Part shown: positions 7,355-16,593 of the stretch, one piece after another
Layout of the letters: each line of letters starts with the position of its first letter
How positions within the stretch are numbered: position 1 is the stretch's first letter
Origin: RGIG4576 sp964536025
GTDB lineage: Bacteria; Bacteroidota; Bacteroidia; Bacteroidales; Muribaculaceae
Direction: 5' to 3'
Assembly: GCA_964536025.1 (NCBI GenBank)
Contig: CAZHXA010000029.1
Coordinates: 1-26,671 of the forward strand
Length of the DNA stretch: 26,671 nucleotides
The notes under the pieces: generated by a model
The model's input: only the letters and a program-made list of their open reading frames with translations
What the model was told of the DNA's origin: nothing
Database searches by the model: none
Position numbers and translations under genes: made by a program

Positions 7355-8899
7355 ATGGCAAAGCAAGAAGATACTTTCAAAAAAATTGTTTCTCATGCAA
7401 AAGAATACGGATTCGTATTCCCTTCAAGTGATATTTACGATGGACTTGGAGCAGTATATGACTATGGTCAACTTGGTGTTGAAATGAAAAACAACATCAA
7501 GCGTTATTGGTGGGAATCCATGACATTGCTTCATGAAAATATCGTAGGTATAGATTCCGCAATTTTTATGCACCCTACAATATGGAAAGCATCAGGTCAC
7601 GTTGATGCATTTAACGACCCTCTTATCGACAACCGTGATTCTAAAAAACGCTATCGTGCCGATGTGTTGATAGAAGATGAAATAGCTAAATTTGATGACA
7701 AAATAGAAAAAGAAGTATCAAAAGCTGCTAAACGTTTTGGAGATAGCTTTGATGCAGAATTATTTAAGAGTACTAATCCTCGTGTTCAAGAAATAGCTCA
7801 AAAACGAGAAGAGTTACATACACGTTTTGCAAAAGCTATGAACGATAATGATCTTGCTGACTTAAAACAAATAATTCTTGACTACGAGATTGTTGACCCT
7901 ATTTCAGGAACAAAGAATTGGACAGACGTACGTCAATTCAACCTTATGTTCAAAACAGAAATGGGAAGTACAAGCGAAGGTGCAATGAATGTGTATTTGC
8001 GTCCAGAAACAGCTCAAGGAATTTTTGTTAATTTCTTAAACGTACAAAAAACAGGTCGCATGCGTATTCCTTTCGGTATTGCACAAATTGGTAAAGCATT
8101 CCGTAACGAAATCGTTGCAAGACAATTTATTTTCCGTATGCGTGAATTTGAACAGATGGAAATGCAATTCTTTGTACGTCCAGGAGAAGAATTGGATTGG
8201 TTTGCAAAATGGAAAGAGACTCGCTTGAAGTGGCACAAAGCACTTGGCATGGGAGATCACAAATACAGATATCATGACCATGATAAATTGGCTCACTATG
8301 CTAATGCTGCAACCGACATCGAATTTGAAATGCCATTTGGCTTTAAAGAAGTCGAAGGTATTCACTCTCGTACCGATTTTGATTTGAGCCAGCACGAAAA
8401 ATTCAGTGGTAAAAAGATGCAGTATTTTGATCCTGAATTAAATAAATCATATACTCCTTATGTAATTGAGACATCTATCGGAGTGGACCGTATGTTCTTG
8501 AGTGTACTTTGCTCTTCATACGAAGAAGAAAATCTTGAAAATGGAGAAACACGCGTTGTTCTTCATTTACCAAAACAACTTGCTCCTGTAAAAGTTGCCG
8601 TTATGCCTCTTGTTCGTAAAGATGGTCTTCCTGAAAAAGCTCATGAAATTATCAACATGCTGAAATTCGATTATGCTTGTCAATATGATGAAAAAGATTC
8701 TATCGGTAAGCGTTATCGTCGCCAAGATGCCATAGGTACTCCATTCTGTATTACCGTAGACCACCAAACTCTTGAAGATAATACAGTAACTATTCGTCAT
8801 CGTGACACAATGGCACAAGAACGCGTAGCCATAAGCGAATTACCTGCAATTATTGGTAGCGAAGTAAGCATGAAAGAACTTTTAAAAACTTTGGTATAA
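7355..8899 (+). CDS. glyS: Glycyl-tRNA synthetase, single-chain alpha2 type
   Basis: 514 residues; class II synthetase charging tRNA-Gly in the cytoplasm. It is of the single-chain dimer type (also called glyQS), not the bacterial alpha2beta2 enzyme. Visible motifs: N-terminal GFVFPSSDIYDG (19-30) with GLGAVYDYGQLG; the motif 2 region FRNE (249-252) followed by REFEQMEMQFF; motif 3 around ETSIGVDRMFL (372-382). The C-terminal 100 residues form the anticodon-binding domain. The ATG at 7355 gives MAKQEDTFKK, the usual N-terminus and length of Bacteroidales GlyRS. The longer frame from GTG 7295 would add 20 residues with no resemblance to the family. Followed after 15 bp by the FKBP gene. Confidence 0.95.
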   Translation: MAKQEDTFKKIVSHAKEYGFVFPSSDIYDGLGAVYDYGQLGVEMKNNIKRYWWESMTLLHENIVGIDSAIFMHPTIWKASGHVDAFNDPLIDNRDSKKRYRADVLIEDEIAKFDDKIEKEVSKAAKRFGDSFDAELFKSTNPRVQEIAQKREELHTRFAKAMNDNDLADLKQIILDYEIVDPISGTKNWTDVRQFNLMFKTEMGSTSEGAMNVYLRPETAQGIFVNFLNVQKTGRMRIPFGIAQIGKAFRNEIVARQFIFRMREFEQMEMQFFVRPGEELDWFAKWKETRLKWHKALGMGDHKYRYHDHDKLAHYANAATDIEFEMPFGFKEVEGIHSRTDFDLSQHEKFSGKKMQYFDPELNKSYTPYVIETSIGVDRMFLSVLCSSYEEENLENGETRVVLHLPKQLAPVKVAVMPLVRKDGLPEKAHEIINMLKFDYACQYDEKDSIGKRYRRQDAIGTPFCITVDHQTLEDNTVTIRHRDTMAQERVAISELPAIIGSEVSMKELLKTLV

Positions 8900-8914
8900 T
8901 AATATATAAAAGTA

Positions 8915-9484
8915 ATGAAGAAATTACCATTAATTATTTCCCTATTTGCCATAATATGTTTAGGTTTTCTATCATGCGTAGATAACGAAAGCAACAAATA
9001 TTGGGAAAAATACAAAGTTTGGAGAGAGGTTAATCAATTATGGCTTGAAGAACAATCTTTATTAAAAAATGAAGACGGTTCCAATTATTACGAAGTACTT
9101 AACCCTATATGGGATAAAAGTTCTTATGTATTGATTCATTATTTTAATGATCGAAACCTCACTGCCGGAAATCTTTCACCAATGTACACTTCAACAGTAG
9201 ACGTTAAATATATTGGTTATTTGTATGACGGCACGCCATTTGATTCATCCTATTTAAATACAACTCCAGCTGATAGTATTTTTCGCACAAAGCTATCAAG
9301 CGTTATTAATGGATGGACTATTGCTCTTTCCGATATGCACGTAGGAGACTCTTGTGAAGTACTCATACCATATCAATATGCTTATGGAGAAACCGGCTAT
9401 AACACAATTCAACCATATTCTGCATTAAAATTCAACATAAAACTTGTTGATGTTGCTGGATATGAAATTGACTTAGCTAATTAA
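8915..9484 (+). CDS. FKBP-type peptidyl-prolyl isomerase lipoprotein
   Basis: 189 residues. A lipoprotein signal ends in lipobox LSC (Cys21), so the protein is expected to be anchored in the envelope facing the periplasm. The C-terminal half carries the FKBP signature in order: VKYIGYLYDGTPFDSS, INGWTIALSDMHVGDS, IPYQYAYGETG and a final strand SALKFNIKLVDV. The aromatic positions of the FKBP pocket (Tyr, Phe-Asp, Trp, Tyr) look kept, so isomerase activity is plausible. The N-terminal 60-70 residues (EKYKVWREVNQLWLEEQ) are Bacteroidota-specific and have no assignment. It lies between glyS and the OPT transporter with short gaps and probably shares their transcript. Confidence 0.88.
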   Translation: MKKLPLIISLFAIICLGFLSCVDNESNKYWEKYKVWREVNQLWLEEQSLLKNEDGSNYYEVLNPIWDKSSYVLIHYFNDRNLTAGNLSPMYTSTVDVKYIGYLYDGTPFDSSYLNTTPADSIFRTKLSSVINGWTIALSDMHVGDSCEVLIPYQYAYGETGYNTIQPYSALKFNIKLVDVAGYEIDLAN

Positions 9485-9509
9485 TCATATTTAAATTGTT
9501 TTAGCTATT

Positions 9510-11462
9510 ATGCAAGAAAAGAACGAAGAAAAGACAAATGTAGGTCTTCCAGAAAATGCATTTCGAGAACTTAAAAACGGTGAAAAGTATACACCGGTGC
9601 TTCATCCAGATAAAACATATCCCGAAGTGACACCATATTCTGTGTCAATGGGTTTGATTATGGCAGTAATATTCAGTGCTGCGGCTGCATATCTTGGATT
9701 AAAAGTCGGACAAGTATTTGAAGCTGCAATACCTATTGCAATAATTGCGGTAGGACTATCAAGTGCAACCAAAAGAAAGAATTCACTTGGTGAAAATGTA
9801 ATCATTCAATCAATAGGATCTTGTAGTGGTATTGTAGTTGCAGGGGCAATTTTCACCCTTCCGGCACTATATATTTTGAAAGCAAAATATCCTGAAATTG
9901 CGGTTAGTTTTCTTGAAATTTTCCTAAGCTCAATGTTAGGAGGAGTTTTAGGTATATTGTTCTTCATTCCATTCCGCAAGTATTTTTGTTCAGATATGCA
10001 CGGAAAATTCCCATTCCCCGAAGCCACAGCAACAACTCAAGTGCTTATTTCAGGAGAAAAGGGTGGCAACCAAGCTATGCCTCTTATCACTGCAGGTTTA
10101 ATAGGTGGTATATACGACTTCTTATTATCCACTTTCGGTTGGTGGAGTGAAGTTCTTTCAACACGTGCTATTCCAGCATTAAACATGATGGCAGATAAAA
10201 CGAAAGCTGTATTCAGCATTAATACAGGAGCTGCTGTTATGGGACTTGGGTTCATTGTAGGTCTAAAATATAGTTTTATTATTTTTGCCGGTAGTGCATT
10301 TATATGGTGGGTTATTATACCATTACTTGGAATGAGTCCGACTATGGCAGATGTTCCGGCTGAAGAAATATTCTCTGGTTCAGCAAGATTCATAGGTATC
10401 GGTGGTATCGCAATGAGCGGAGTCATAGGTATTATTAAATCTTGGGGAATAATAAAAAGTGCCGTAGGTCTTGCCTCACGAGAAATAAAAGGAAATTCCA
10501 ACGAAGTAAAAACAGTGATACGCACGCAAAAGGACCTAACTATGAAAGTAGTTGTCTTTTCTCTATTGGCTGCGTTCGTTGTTACTTTCGTATTTTTCTA
10601 TTTTGGCGTAATACACAATTTATTACAAACCATTGTTGCTTTTATCGTGGTTGCAGTAATAGCTTTCCTATTCACTACTGTGGCAGCAAATGCTATCGCT
10701 ATTGTTGGTAGCAATCCTGTTTCAGGTATGACACTTATGACTTTGATTATTGCATCCGGTATATTTGTTGCAATAGGTCTTAAAGGTTCATCAGGAATTG
10801 TAGCTTCTATGGTTATAGGAGGTGTTGTATGTACTGCTTTATCAATGGCAGGAGGTATGGTTACTGACATGAAGGTTGGTTATTGGTTAGGAACAACACC
10901 AAGTAAACAACAATCATGGAAATTCTTAGGTACATTTGTTTCAGCAGCAACAGTTGGTGGTGTAATGCTTATTCTTAACGACGTTTATGGATTTACTGGA
11001 GATAATGCACTTGTTGCACCACAAGCTAATGCAATGGCAGCTGTAATAGACCCATTAATGATGGGAGGAGAAACACCTTGGTTACTTTACATTGTTGGTG
11101 CTGTTTTTGCCATATTACTTAATTGGCTTGGAGTTCCTGCATTGGCATTTTCTTTAGGTATGTTTATTCCAATGCAACTAAATGCTCCTCTTCTTGTTGG
11201 AGGTCTTATTAGTTGGTTTGTAAGTAGTCGTTCTAAAAACGAAGCTGTAAACACAGCTCGACAAGAACGCGGAACATTACTTGCATCAGGATTTATTGCC
11301 GGAGGAGCATTGCTTGGTGTAGTGAGCGCCGGAATGCGTTTCTTCGGATTTGAATACACTTGTACATTCAGCGAAACACAACTTCAAACAACAGGTCTTA
11401 TTGTTTATGTATTACTTCTTTCATGGTTTACATATAGTTGCTTAAAGGCAAAAAAAGATTAA
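9510..11462 (+). CDS. OPT-family oligopeptide transporter
   Basis: 650 residues, almost entirely membrane helices (about 15 hydrophobic segments by eye). The order and motifs match prokaryotic OPT transporters: YSVSMGLIMAVIFSAAAAYLGLKVGQVFEAAIPIAI near the N-terminus, then KFPFPEATATTQVLI, the mid-protein NPVSGMTLMTLII and GGMVTDMKVGYWLG. The family imports small peptides or metal chelates with proton coupling; the substrate here is unknown. It begins 25 bp after the FKBP stop and ends just before a strong terminator, so it is the last gene of the glyS-FKBP-OPT unit. The very short C-terminal tail is normal for this type. Confidence 0.92.
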   Translation: MQEKNEEKTNVGLPENAFRELKNGEKYTPVLHPDKTYPEVTPYSVSMGLIMAVIFSAAAAYLGLKVGQVFEAAIPIAIIAVGLSSATKRKNSLGENVIIQSIGSCSGIVVAGAIFTLPALYILKAKYPEIAVSFLEIFLSSMLGGVLGILFFIPFRKYFCSDMHGKFPFPEATATTQVLISGEKGGNQAMPLITAGLIGGIYDFLLSTFGWWSEVLSTRAIPALNMMADKTKAVFSINTGAAVMGLGFIVGLKYSFIIFAGSAFIWWVIIPLLGMSPTMADVPAEEIFSGSARFIGIGGIAMSGVIGIIKSWGIIKSAVGLASREIKGNSNEVKTVIRTQKDLTMKVVVFSLLAAFVVTFVFFYFGVIHNLLQTIVAFIVVAVIAFLFTTVAANAIAIVGSNPVSGMTLMTLIIASGIFVAIGLKGSSGIVASMVIGGVVCTALSMAGGMVTDMKVGYWLGTTPSKQQSWKFLGTFVSAATVGGVMLILNDVYGFTGDNALVAPQANAMAAVIDPLMMGGETPWLLYIVGAVFAILLNWLGVPALAFSLGMFIPMQLNAPLLVGGLISWFVSSRSKNEAVNTARQERGTLLASGFIAGGALLGVVSAGMRFFGFEYTCTFSETQLQTTGLIVYVLLLSWFTYSCLKAKKD

Positions 11463-11484
11463 ATCATTAAGATTTATTCAAATT

Positions 11485-11528
11485 AGCAAAGGTCTTAATA
11501 GTGAAATTTTACTATTAAGACCTTTGCT
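11485..11528 (+). terminator. Rho-independent terminator after the OPT gene
   Basis: Perfect 18-bp stem (11485-11502 with 11511-11528; core AGCAAAGGTC / GACCTTTGCT), 8-nt loop, followed at once by TTTTTATTC. It starts 22 bp past the OPT stop codon and isolates the glyS unit from lon. Confidence 0.9.
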
Positions 11529-11606
11529 TTTTATTCTTAATGAAAATTTTATGCCGATATTTTTGTAAAAAAATATAATAAAATTCCATTTTGATAGAAA
11601 ATTGAG

Positions 11607-11614
11607 TAATTTTG
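11607..11614 (+). promoter_or_regulatory. -7 box of the lon promoter
   Basis: TAATTTTG is a full match to the Bacteroidota -7 consensus TAnnTTTG, located about 100 bp before the lon ATG and after the upstream terminator. A TTTG lies at 11590-11593 but is closer than the usual -33 spacing, so the -33 element is uncertain. Confidence 0.6.
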
Positions 11615-11647
11615 GCATTTTATTTGTTATAGTATAATTTAGATATA

Positions 11648-11675
11648 ATTTCAGGTAAATATAATTTCCTGAAAT
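11648..11675. promoter_or_regulatory. Inverted repeat in the lon leader, possible operator
   Basis: ATTTCAGG (11648-11655) and CCTGAAAT (11668-11675) form an 8-bp dyad with a 12-bp AT-rich spacer, about 35 bp downstream of the -7 box and 40 bp before the lon ATG. It resembles a repressor site or a leader hairpin. It does not match the CIRCE element. Confidence 0.4.
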
Positions 11676-11714
11676 AACATAATCAACTTATTCACTGTGA
11701 ATATATAATTAAAT

Positions 11715-14156
11715 ATGATAAACTTCAAAGACATTGACATGACCGACGGAGGCTCATCTCGTATTATGCCTATATTTGCCGAAATTAAAGGCGAATTAGG
11801 TAATGAAGAAGCAATACAAAATCTTGATGGACAAGATTTACCTATTCTTGCATTGAGAAACATGGTGTTATTCCCTGGTGTTACATTACCAATTGCTGTG
11901 GGAAGAAAAAAGTCCATGAATCTTATTAATGAAATACAACAAGCTAACAGACCTATCGGTGTCGTTTGTCAACGAAACAGTAAGATAGAAGATCCTTCAT
12001 ATAAAGATTTATATGAAGTTGGAGTTATTGCTGATGTTGTTAAAGTGCTTGAACTTGGAGATGGCTCAACTAATGTTATTTTACAAGGACACTCCCCTTT
12101 TCATTTAGATGAAATAACAGAAACAGTACCATATTTGCAAGGAAAGATTTCTTTGACTGAAGAAATTCCACCATTAGAAAATGATAAAGAATTCGGTATA
12201 ATAATAGTTTCATTAAAAGAATTAACTTTCAATATACTAAGAAATCTTACCGAAGGTGGAAATGAAATGGCATTTGCAATTAAGAATATTGACAATCCTA
12301 TATATCTAATTAATTTTCTTGCTACAAATATTCCATTTGATCCAGCAGAAAAGCAAAAGCTATTACAAGAACCTTCTATTAAAGAACGAGCATATAAATT
12401 ATATTCCATACTTTCTCGTGAAGCTCAGTTGCTTGAATTGAAAGCTGATATTCAGTCTAAGACTCGTGAAGACTTGTCTCAACAACAACGAGAACATTTC
12501 TTACAACAACAAATACGCACAATTCAAGACGAATTGGGGACATCTGACGATGAAATTACCGAACTTGAAGCACGTGCCAAGAAAAAGAAATGGAGCAAAG
12601 AAACAGCGAATGCATTTGCAAAAGAATTAAAAAAACTTGAACGTATCAATCCACAATCTCCAGATTTTAATGTTCAATATAGTTATCTTGACACATTATT
12701 ATCTCTTCCTTGGAATGTTTTCACCGTTGATAAATTTAATCTCAAAACTGTTGAAAGCAGATTAAATCACGACCATTATGGACTTGATAAAGTGAAAGAT
12801 CGTATATTAGAACACTTATCTGTTCTAAAATTACGAGGCGACATGAAATCTCCTATTATTTGCCTTTATGGTCCTCCGGGAGTTGGTAAAACATCTCTCG
12901 GCAAATCAATTGCTGATGCATTAGGACGTAAATATGCACGAGTTTCGCTTGGTGGATTACATGATGAAGCTGAAATTCGAGGACACCGTCGTACTTATAT
13001 AGGAGCAATGCCCGGTCGTATAATAGAAGCTCTAAGAAAATGCGAAAGTTCAAATCCTGTTTTTGTTCTTGATGAAATTGACAAAATAGGTAAAGACTTT
13101 AAAGGGGACCCCTCTTCTGCCCTTTTAGAGGTTTTGGACCCTGAACAAAATAGTCATTTTCATGACAATTATATAGATATGGACTATGACCTATCTAAGA
13201 TATTGTTTATTGCCACAGCTAACTCTCTACAAGGGTTATCTCAACCTCTTCTTGACCGTATGGAAATCATTGAAATAAATGGTTATATAATGGAAGAAAA
13301 AGTTGAAATTGCTAAGAAACATTTAATACCAAAGCAATTAATTGAAAATGGCTTCAAAGCAAAAGAAATTGACTTTAATAAGGCTGCTATAGCAAAAATA
13401 ATTGAATCTTATACAAGAGAATCCGGAGTGCGAGAATTAGACAAAAAAATAGCAAAAGTACTTCGTCGAATTGCTCGTTTAAAAGCGTCAGATTTAGATT
13501 ATCCTACGTCAATTACTACACAAAACTTAAAGGATTACCTCGGTAGTGAGGAATATTCAAAAGACCGTTATGAAGGTAACGAATTTGCAGGAGTAGTAAC
13601 TGGCTTAGCCTGGACTGCCGTTGGAGGTGAGATTTTATTTGTTGAATCTTCTCTTTCTCGAGGAAAAGGAGAGAAACTTACTCTAACAGGGAATTTAGGT
13701 GATGTAATGAAAGAATCGGCTGTTATTGCTATGCAATATTTAAAATCTAATAGTACATTATTTGGTATAGACTATGAACTTTTTGACAAATATAATGTTC
13801 ATATTCACGTTCCAGAAGGAGCAATTCCTAAAGATGGTCCATCAGCCGGAGTAACAATGGTAACATCACTTGCATCTTCTTTTACACAACGAAAAGTACG
13901 CAAAAACCTCGCTATGACAGGAGAAATAACATTAAGAGGAAAAGTTCTACCCGTAGGAGGCATAAAAGAGAAGATTCTTGCAGCAAAACGTGCCGGCATA
14001 TCAGATATTATCTTATGTCAAGAAAATAAAAAAGATATTGATGAAATAAAAGACATCTATTTAAAAGGCTTGACATTTCATTATGTAAAAACTATAAAAG
14101 ATGTTATTGACTTTGCCTTGCTACCTGAGAAAGCAGACAATGCTTTAGACCTATAA
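11715..14156 (+). CDS. lon: ATP-dependent protease Lon
   Basis: 813 residues, usual length for LonA. The substrate-binding LON domain spans about 40-240 (LPILALRNMVLFPGV), then a helical region (about 240-330). The AAA+ module has Walker A GPPGVGKT (386-393), Walker B FVLDEID (450-456) and the sensor region FIATAN. The C-terminal protease domain has PKDGPSAG with the catalytic Ser710 and GGIKEK with Lys753, the Ser-Lys dyad of Lon. All key residues are present. The enzyme degrades damaged and regulatory proteins in the cytoplasm. It stands alone, with its own -7 box and leader dyad upstream and a strong hairpin downstream. Confidence 0.97.
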   Translation: MINFKDIDMTDGGSSRIMPIFAEIKGELGNEEAIQNLDGQDLPILALRNMVLFPGVTLPIAVGRKKSMNLINEIQQANRPIGVVCQRNSKIEDPSYKDLYEVGVIADVVKVLELGDGSTNVILQGHSPFHLDEITETVPYLQGKISLTEEIPPLENDKEFGIIIVSLKELTFNILRNLTEGGNEMAFAIKNIDNPIYLINFLATNIPFDPAEKQKLLQEPSIKERAYKLYSILSREAQLLELKADIQSKTREDLSQQQREHFLQQQIRTIQDELGTSDDEITELEARAKKKKWSKETANAFAKELKKLERINPQSPDFNVQYSYLDTLLSLPWNVFTVDKFNLKTVESRLNHDHYGLDKVKDRILEHLSVLKLRGDMKSPIICLYGPPGVGKTSLGKSIADALGRKYARVSLGGLHDEAEIRGHRRTYIGAMPGRIIEALRKCESSNPVFVLDEIDKIGKDFKGDPSSALLEVLDPEQNSHFHDNYIDMDYDLSKILFIATANSLQGLSQPLLDRMEIIEINGYIMEEKVEIAKKHLIPKQLIENGFKAKEIDFNKAAIAKIIESYTRESGVRELDKKIAKVLRRIARLKASDLDYPTSITTQNLKDYLGSEEYSKDRYEGNEFAGVVTGLAWTAVGGEILFVESSLSRGKGEKLTLTGNLGDVMKESAVIAMQYLKSNSTLFGIDYELFDKYNVHIHVPEGAIPKDGPSAGVTMVTSLASSFTQRKVRKNLAMTGEITLRGKVLPVGGIKEKILAAKRAGISDIILCQENKKDIDEIKDIYLKGLTFHYVKTIKDVIDFALLPEKADNALDL

Positions 14157-14171
14157 AAATATATCATTAAA

Positions 14172-14224
14172 TATTAAAATGGCAGTGTTTTTATTAAAAT
14201 CATAAAAACACTGCCATTTTAATA
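14172..14224. terminator. Bidirectional terminator between lon and radA
   Basis: Perfect 23-bp stem (14172-14194 with 14202-14224; core ATGGCAGTGTTTTTAT and its complement), 7-nt loop. Both arms end in A/T runs, so the hairpin can end lon (plus) and radA (minus), which converge here. The remaining intergenic bases up to 14362 hold no gene or RNA I can support. Confidence 0.85.
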
Positions 14225-14362
14225 ATTTTATCGCAATCACTGCGTCTAATATTGAACTATAAAGAAAAAGTTTAGTAGTTTGAAGCTTGTTATTACTTAT
14301 TTTATATATTTGACAAGCAAAATGCAATTAAGTTTAATCGTTATCAATAGATTTAACAAAAC

Positions 14363-15751
14363 TTAACCAAATAAACACCTGAAAGCTTCTTCTACTTTTG
14401 ATACTTCTATTAGTTTCAATTTTAAGTTTTTAGTATTAAAGCCTTTTAAATTATACTTAGGTATTATCATTGATGTAAATCCCAATTTTTCTGCCTCTCC
14501 TATTCTCTGTTCAATGCGTGTAACCTGTCTTATTTCACCACTTAAACCAACTTCACCACTCATACATACACCTTTCTGTATAGGCATATCCACATTAGAG
14601 GATAAAATAGCACATATAACAGCCAAATCAAGAGCTGGATCATTTACTTTTAAGCCACCCGCAATATTTAGAAAAACATCTTTTTGTGCTAATTTAAATC
14701 CTACTCTTTTTTCAAGTACAGCAAGTAACATATTCATCCGTTTACCATCAAAACCAGTTACCGACCGCTGTGCTGTTCCATATGCAGCTGTACTTACAAG
14801 AGCTTGTGATTCAATAAGAAAAGGACGAATACCTTCAATCGTAACACCAATCGCAACTCCACTCAACGACTCATTTTTTTGAGACAACAACATTTCTGAC
14901 GGATTGGAAACTTCTCGCAAACCATAATGAGTCATTTCATAAATACCAATTTCTGAAGTACTTCCAAAACGATTTTTTATACCTCGTAAAATGCGATACA
15001 TATAATGTCTGTCTCCCTCAAATTGCAATACTGCATCAACTATATGCTCTAATACTTTAGGTCCTGCAATACTACCCTCTTTATTTATATGACCAATGAG
15101 AATAACAGGTGTATTGGTCTGCTTGGCATATTTCAATAACGTAGCTGCACATTCTCGCACCTGAGCAACACTACCTGCCGATGATTCTAAAGCATCTGAT
15201 GCTATTGTTTGAATGGAATCAATTACAATTAAATCGGGGTTAAATTTATGTATACTACTGAAAATCGATTCTAAAGATGTGTTACACACAATATAACATT
15301 CACAATCAATATTACCCTCACAAATGCGATCAGCACGCATTTTTAGTTGTTGCTGGCTTTCTTCTCCACTTACATATAAAACTTTTCGACTACGAATCCT
15401 TAAAACATTTTGTAGAATAAGTGTTGATTTTCCTATACCAGGTTCACCCCCAACCAATATTATTGACCCAGGAACAAGACCACCTCCAAGAACTCGGTTT
15501 AACTCAGCACTTGGCAATAATATACGAGGCTCATTCTCAGTTTTGACATCAGAAATTTTTATGGGAACATTATTAATCTGTTTTTTTTCACTCTCATATC
15601 CGAAATTGGTCATAGTTTTTGTAGGTTTAACTGTTACTCTCTCTTCTACAAAAGTATTCCATTCACCACAAGCAGGACATTTCCCCACCCATTTCGGAGA
15701 TTCGGCTCCGCAGTTATTACAAAAATACATCGTTTTAACCTTGACAGCCAT
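14363..15751 (-). CDS. radA: DNA repair protein RadA
   Basis: 462 residues. An N-terminal C4 zinc finger (C11, C14, C25, C28; CNNCGAESPKWVGKCPACGEW) is followed by a RecA-like ATPase with Walker A GGEPGIGKST (101-110) and Walker B LIVIDS (174-179). The RadA signature KNRFG lies at 259-263. The C-terminal 170 residues form the Lon-like domain (VNDPALDLAVICAI, LSGEIRQV), which lacks protease residues in this family. RadA drives branch migration in recombination and stalled-fork repair. It follows the RNA methyltransferase by 7 bp and is the last gene of a long minus-strand run. Its family relation to lon across the convergent gap is probably chance. Confidence 0.96.
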   Translation of the reverse strand: MAVKVKTMYFCNNCGAESPKWVGKCPACGEWNTFVEERVTVKPTKTMTNFGYESEKKQINNVPIKISDVKTENEPRILLPSAELNRVLGGGLVPGSIILVGGEPGIGKSTLILQNVLRIRSRKVLYVSGEESQQQLKMRADRICEGNIDCECYIVCNTSLESIFSSIHKFNPDLIVIDSIQTIASDALESSAGSVAQVRECAATLLKYAKQTNTPVILIGHINKEGSIAGPKVLEHIVDAVLQFEGDRHYMYRILRGIKNRFGSTSEIGIYEMTHYGLREVSNPSEMLLSQKNESLSGVAIGVTIEGIRPFLIESQALVSTAAYGTAQRSVTGFDGKRMNMLLAVLEKRVGFKLAQKDVFLNIAGGLKVNDPALDLAVICAILSSNVDMPIQKGVCMSGEVGLSGEIRQVTRIEQRIGEAEKLGFTSMIIPKYNLKGFNTKNLKLKLIEVSKVEEAFRCLFG

Positions 15752-15758
15752 ATTTAAA

Positions 15759-16553
15759 TCATTTTTTTATAAAACTATTACGACGAAATTCACTTATTGT
15801 GATTGCTACAGACATTCCTACATTTAATGATTCACTTGTAGGAACTCCTTTAGGAAACGAAGGTATCAATAACCTATTTTTTATGATTTCACTTATTTTA
15901 GGCGAAATGCCCCTACCTTCATTGCCAAACACAACAAAACCTTTAGACTCTAATTCAGATGTATAAATATTCTTTCCATCTAAAAATGTTCCATACAAAG
16001 GCATTTCAGAATAATTATAAAAAAGTTCTTCCAAATCACAATAATGTACCTTTACACGAGAAATAGCACCCATTGTAGCTTGAACAACCTTATGATTGTA
16101 AACATCAACAGTTTTCTCACTACAAAATATATTTTTAATACCATACCAATCGGCTATTCGCATAATTGTACCTAAATTCCCGGGATCTTGAATATTGTCT
16201 AATACTATATTCAAATTATTTTTTACTTCATTCTCATCTATTACGTCTTCAGGAATATCATACACTGCAATTACATCGGAAGCTGTTGAAAATTGTGACA
16301 TTCTTTGCATTTGCCCCTTATTGGCAAACTGAATTTTTCCTAAATGACCACTATGCCCAAATTCTTCATACCAAGCTTGTGTTGCAACAATCAATCTGCA
16401 ATTAAAATAATCCCAAGTATCACGTACACATTTTGTTCCTTCTGCAACGAAACAACCTTCTTCTACTCTATGCTTTTTTTGAGCAAGTGAACCTATAAGT
16501 TTTATAGTACTGTTGGTTACATTCATTATTTGCCGAATAAAATTATATGCCAT
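15759..16553 (-). CDS. SpoU/TrmH-family RNA 2'-O-methyltransferase
   Basis: 264 residues from the first ATG. The SPOUT knot motifs are clear: motif 1 NIVLDNIQDPGNLGTIMR (115-132), motif 2 VVFGNEGRGIS (207-217) and motif 3 IPSFPKGVPTSESLNVGMS (230-248). The N-terminal part (about 10-100) resembles the L30e-like SpoU substrate-binding domain (CFVAEGTKCV). It transfers methyl from SAM to a ribose 2'-OH, probably in 23S rRNA or tRNA; the exact site cannot be read from sequence. An internal ATG at 16526 (NVTNSTIKLIGSLAQKKHR after it) is an equally good start and matches typical family N-termini. It starts 40 bp after the DUF4296 gene and precedes radA by 7 bp. Confidence 0.9.
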   Translation of the reverse strand: MAYNFIRQIMNVTNSTIKLIGSLAQKKHRVEEGCFVAEGTKCVRDTWDYFNCRLIVATQAWYEEFGHSGHLGKIQFANKGQMQRMSQFSTASDVIAVYDIPEDVIDENEVKNNLNIVLDNIQDPGNLGTIMRIADWYGIKNIFCSEKTVDVYNHKVVQATMGAISRVKVHYCDLEELFYNYSEMPLYGTFLDGKNIYTSELESKGFVVFGNEGRGISPKISEIIKNRLLIPSFPKGVPTSESLNVGMSVAITISEFRRNSFIKK

Positions 16554-16593
16554 ACATTAGAACTTAATCTAATCATATATAGCTATTATTTAC

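Noticed and set aside
10037..10525. 162-residue open frame on the minus strand
   Set aside because: It lies entirely within the OPT transporter gene, is low in charged residues and rich in Ile/Pro, as expected for the complement of membrane-helix codons, and has no motif.
14285..14318. Inverted repeat GCTTGT / ACAAGC in the lon-radA gap
   Set aside because: 6-bp arms with a 22-nt spacer, not extended on either side; expected by chance.
15324..15827. 167-residue open frame on the plus strand
   Set aside because: It is the antisense shadow of radA, which is unambiguous by motif, and continues past it into the methyltransferase gene.
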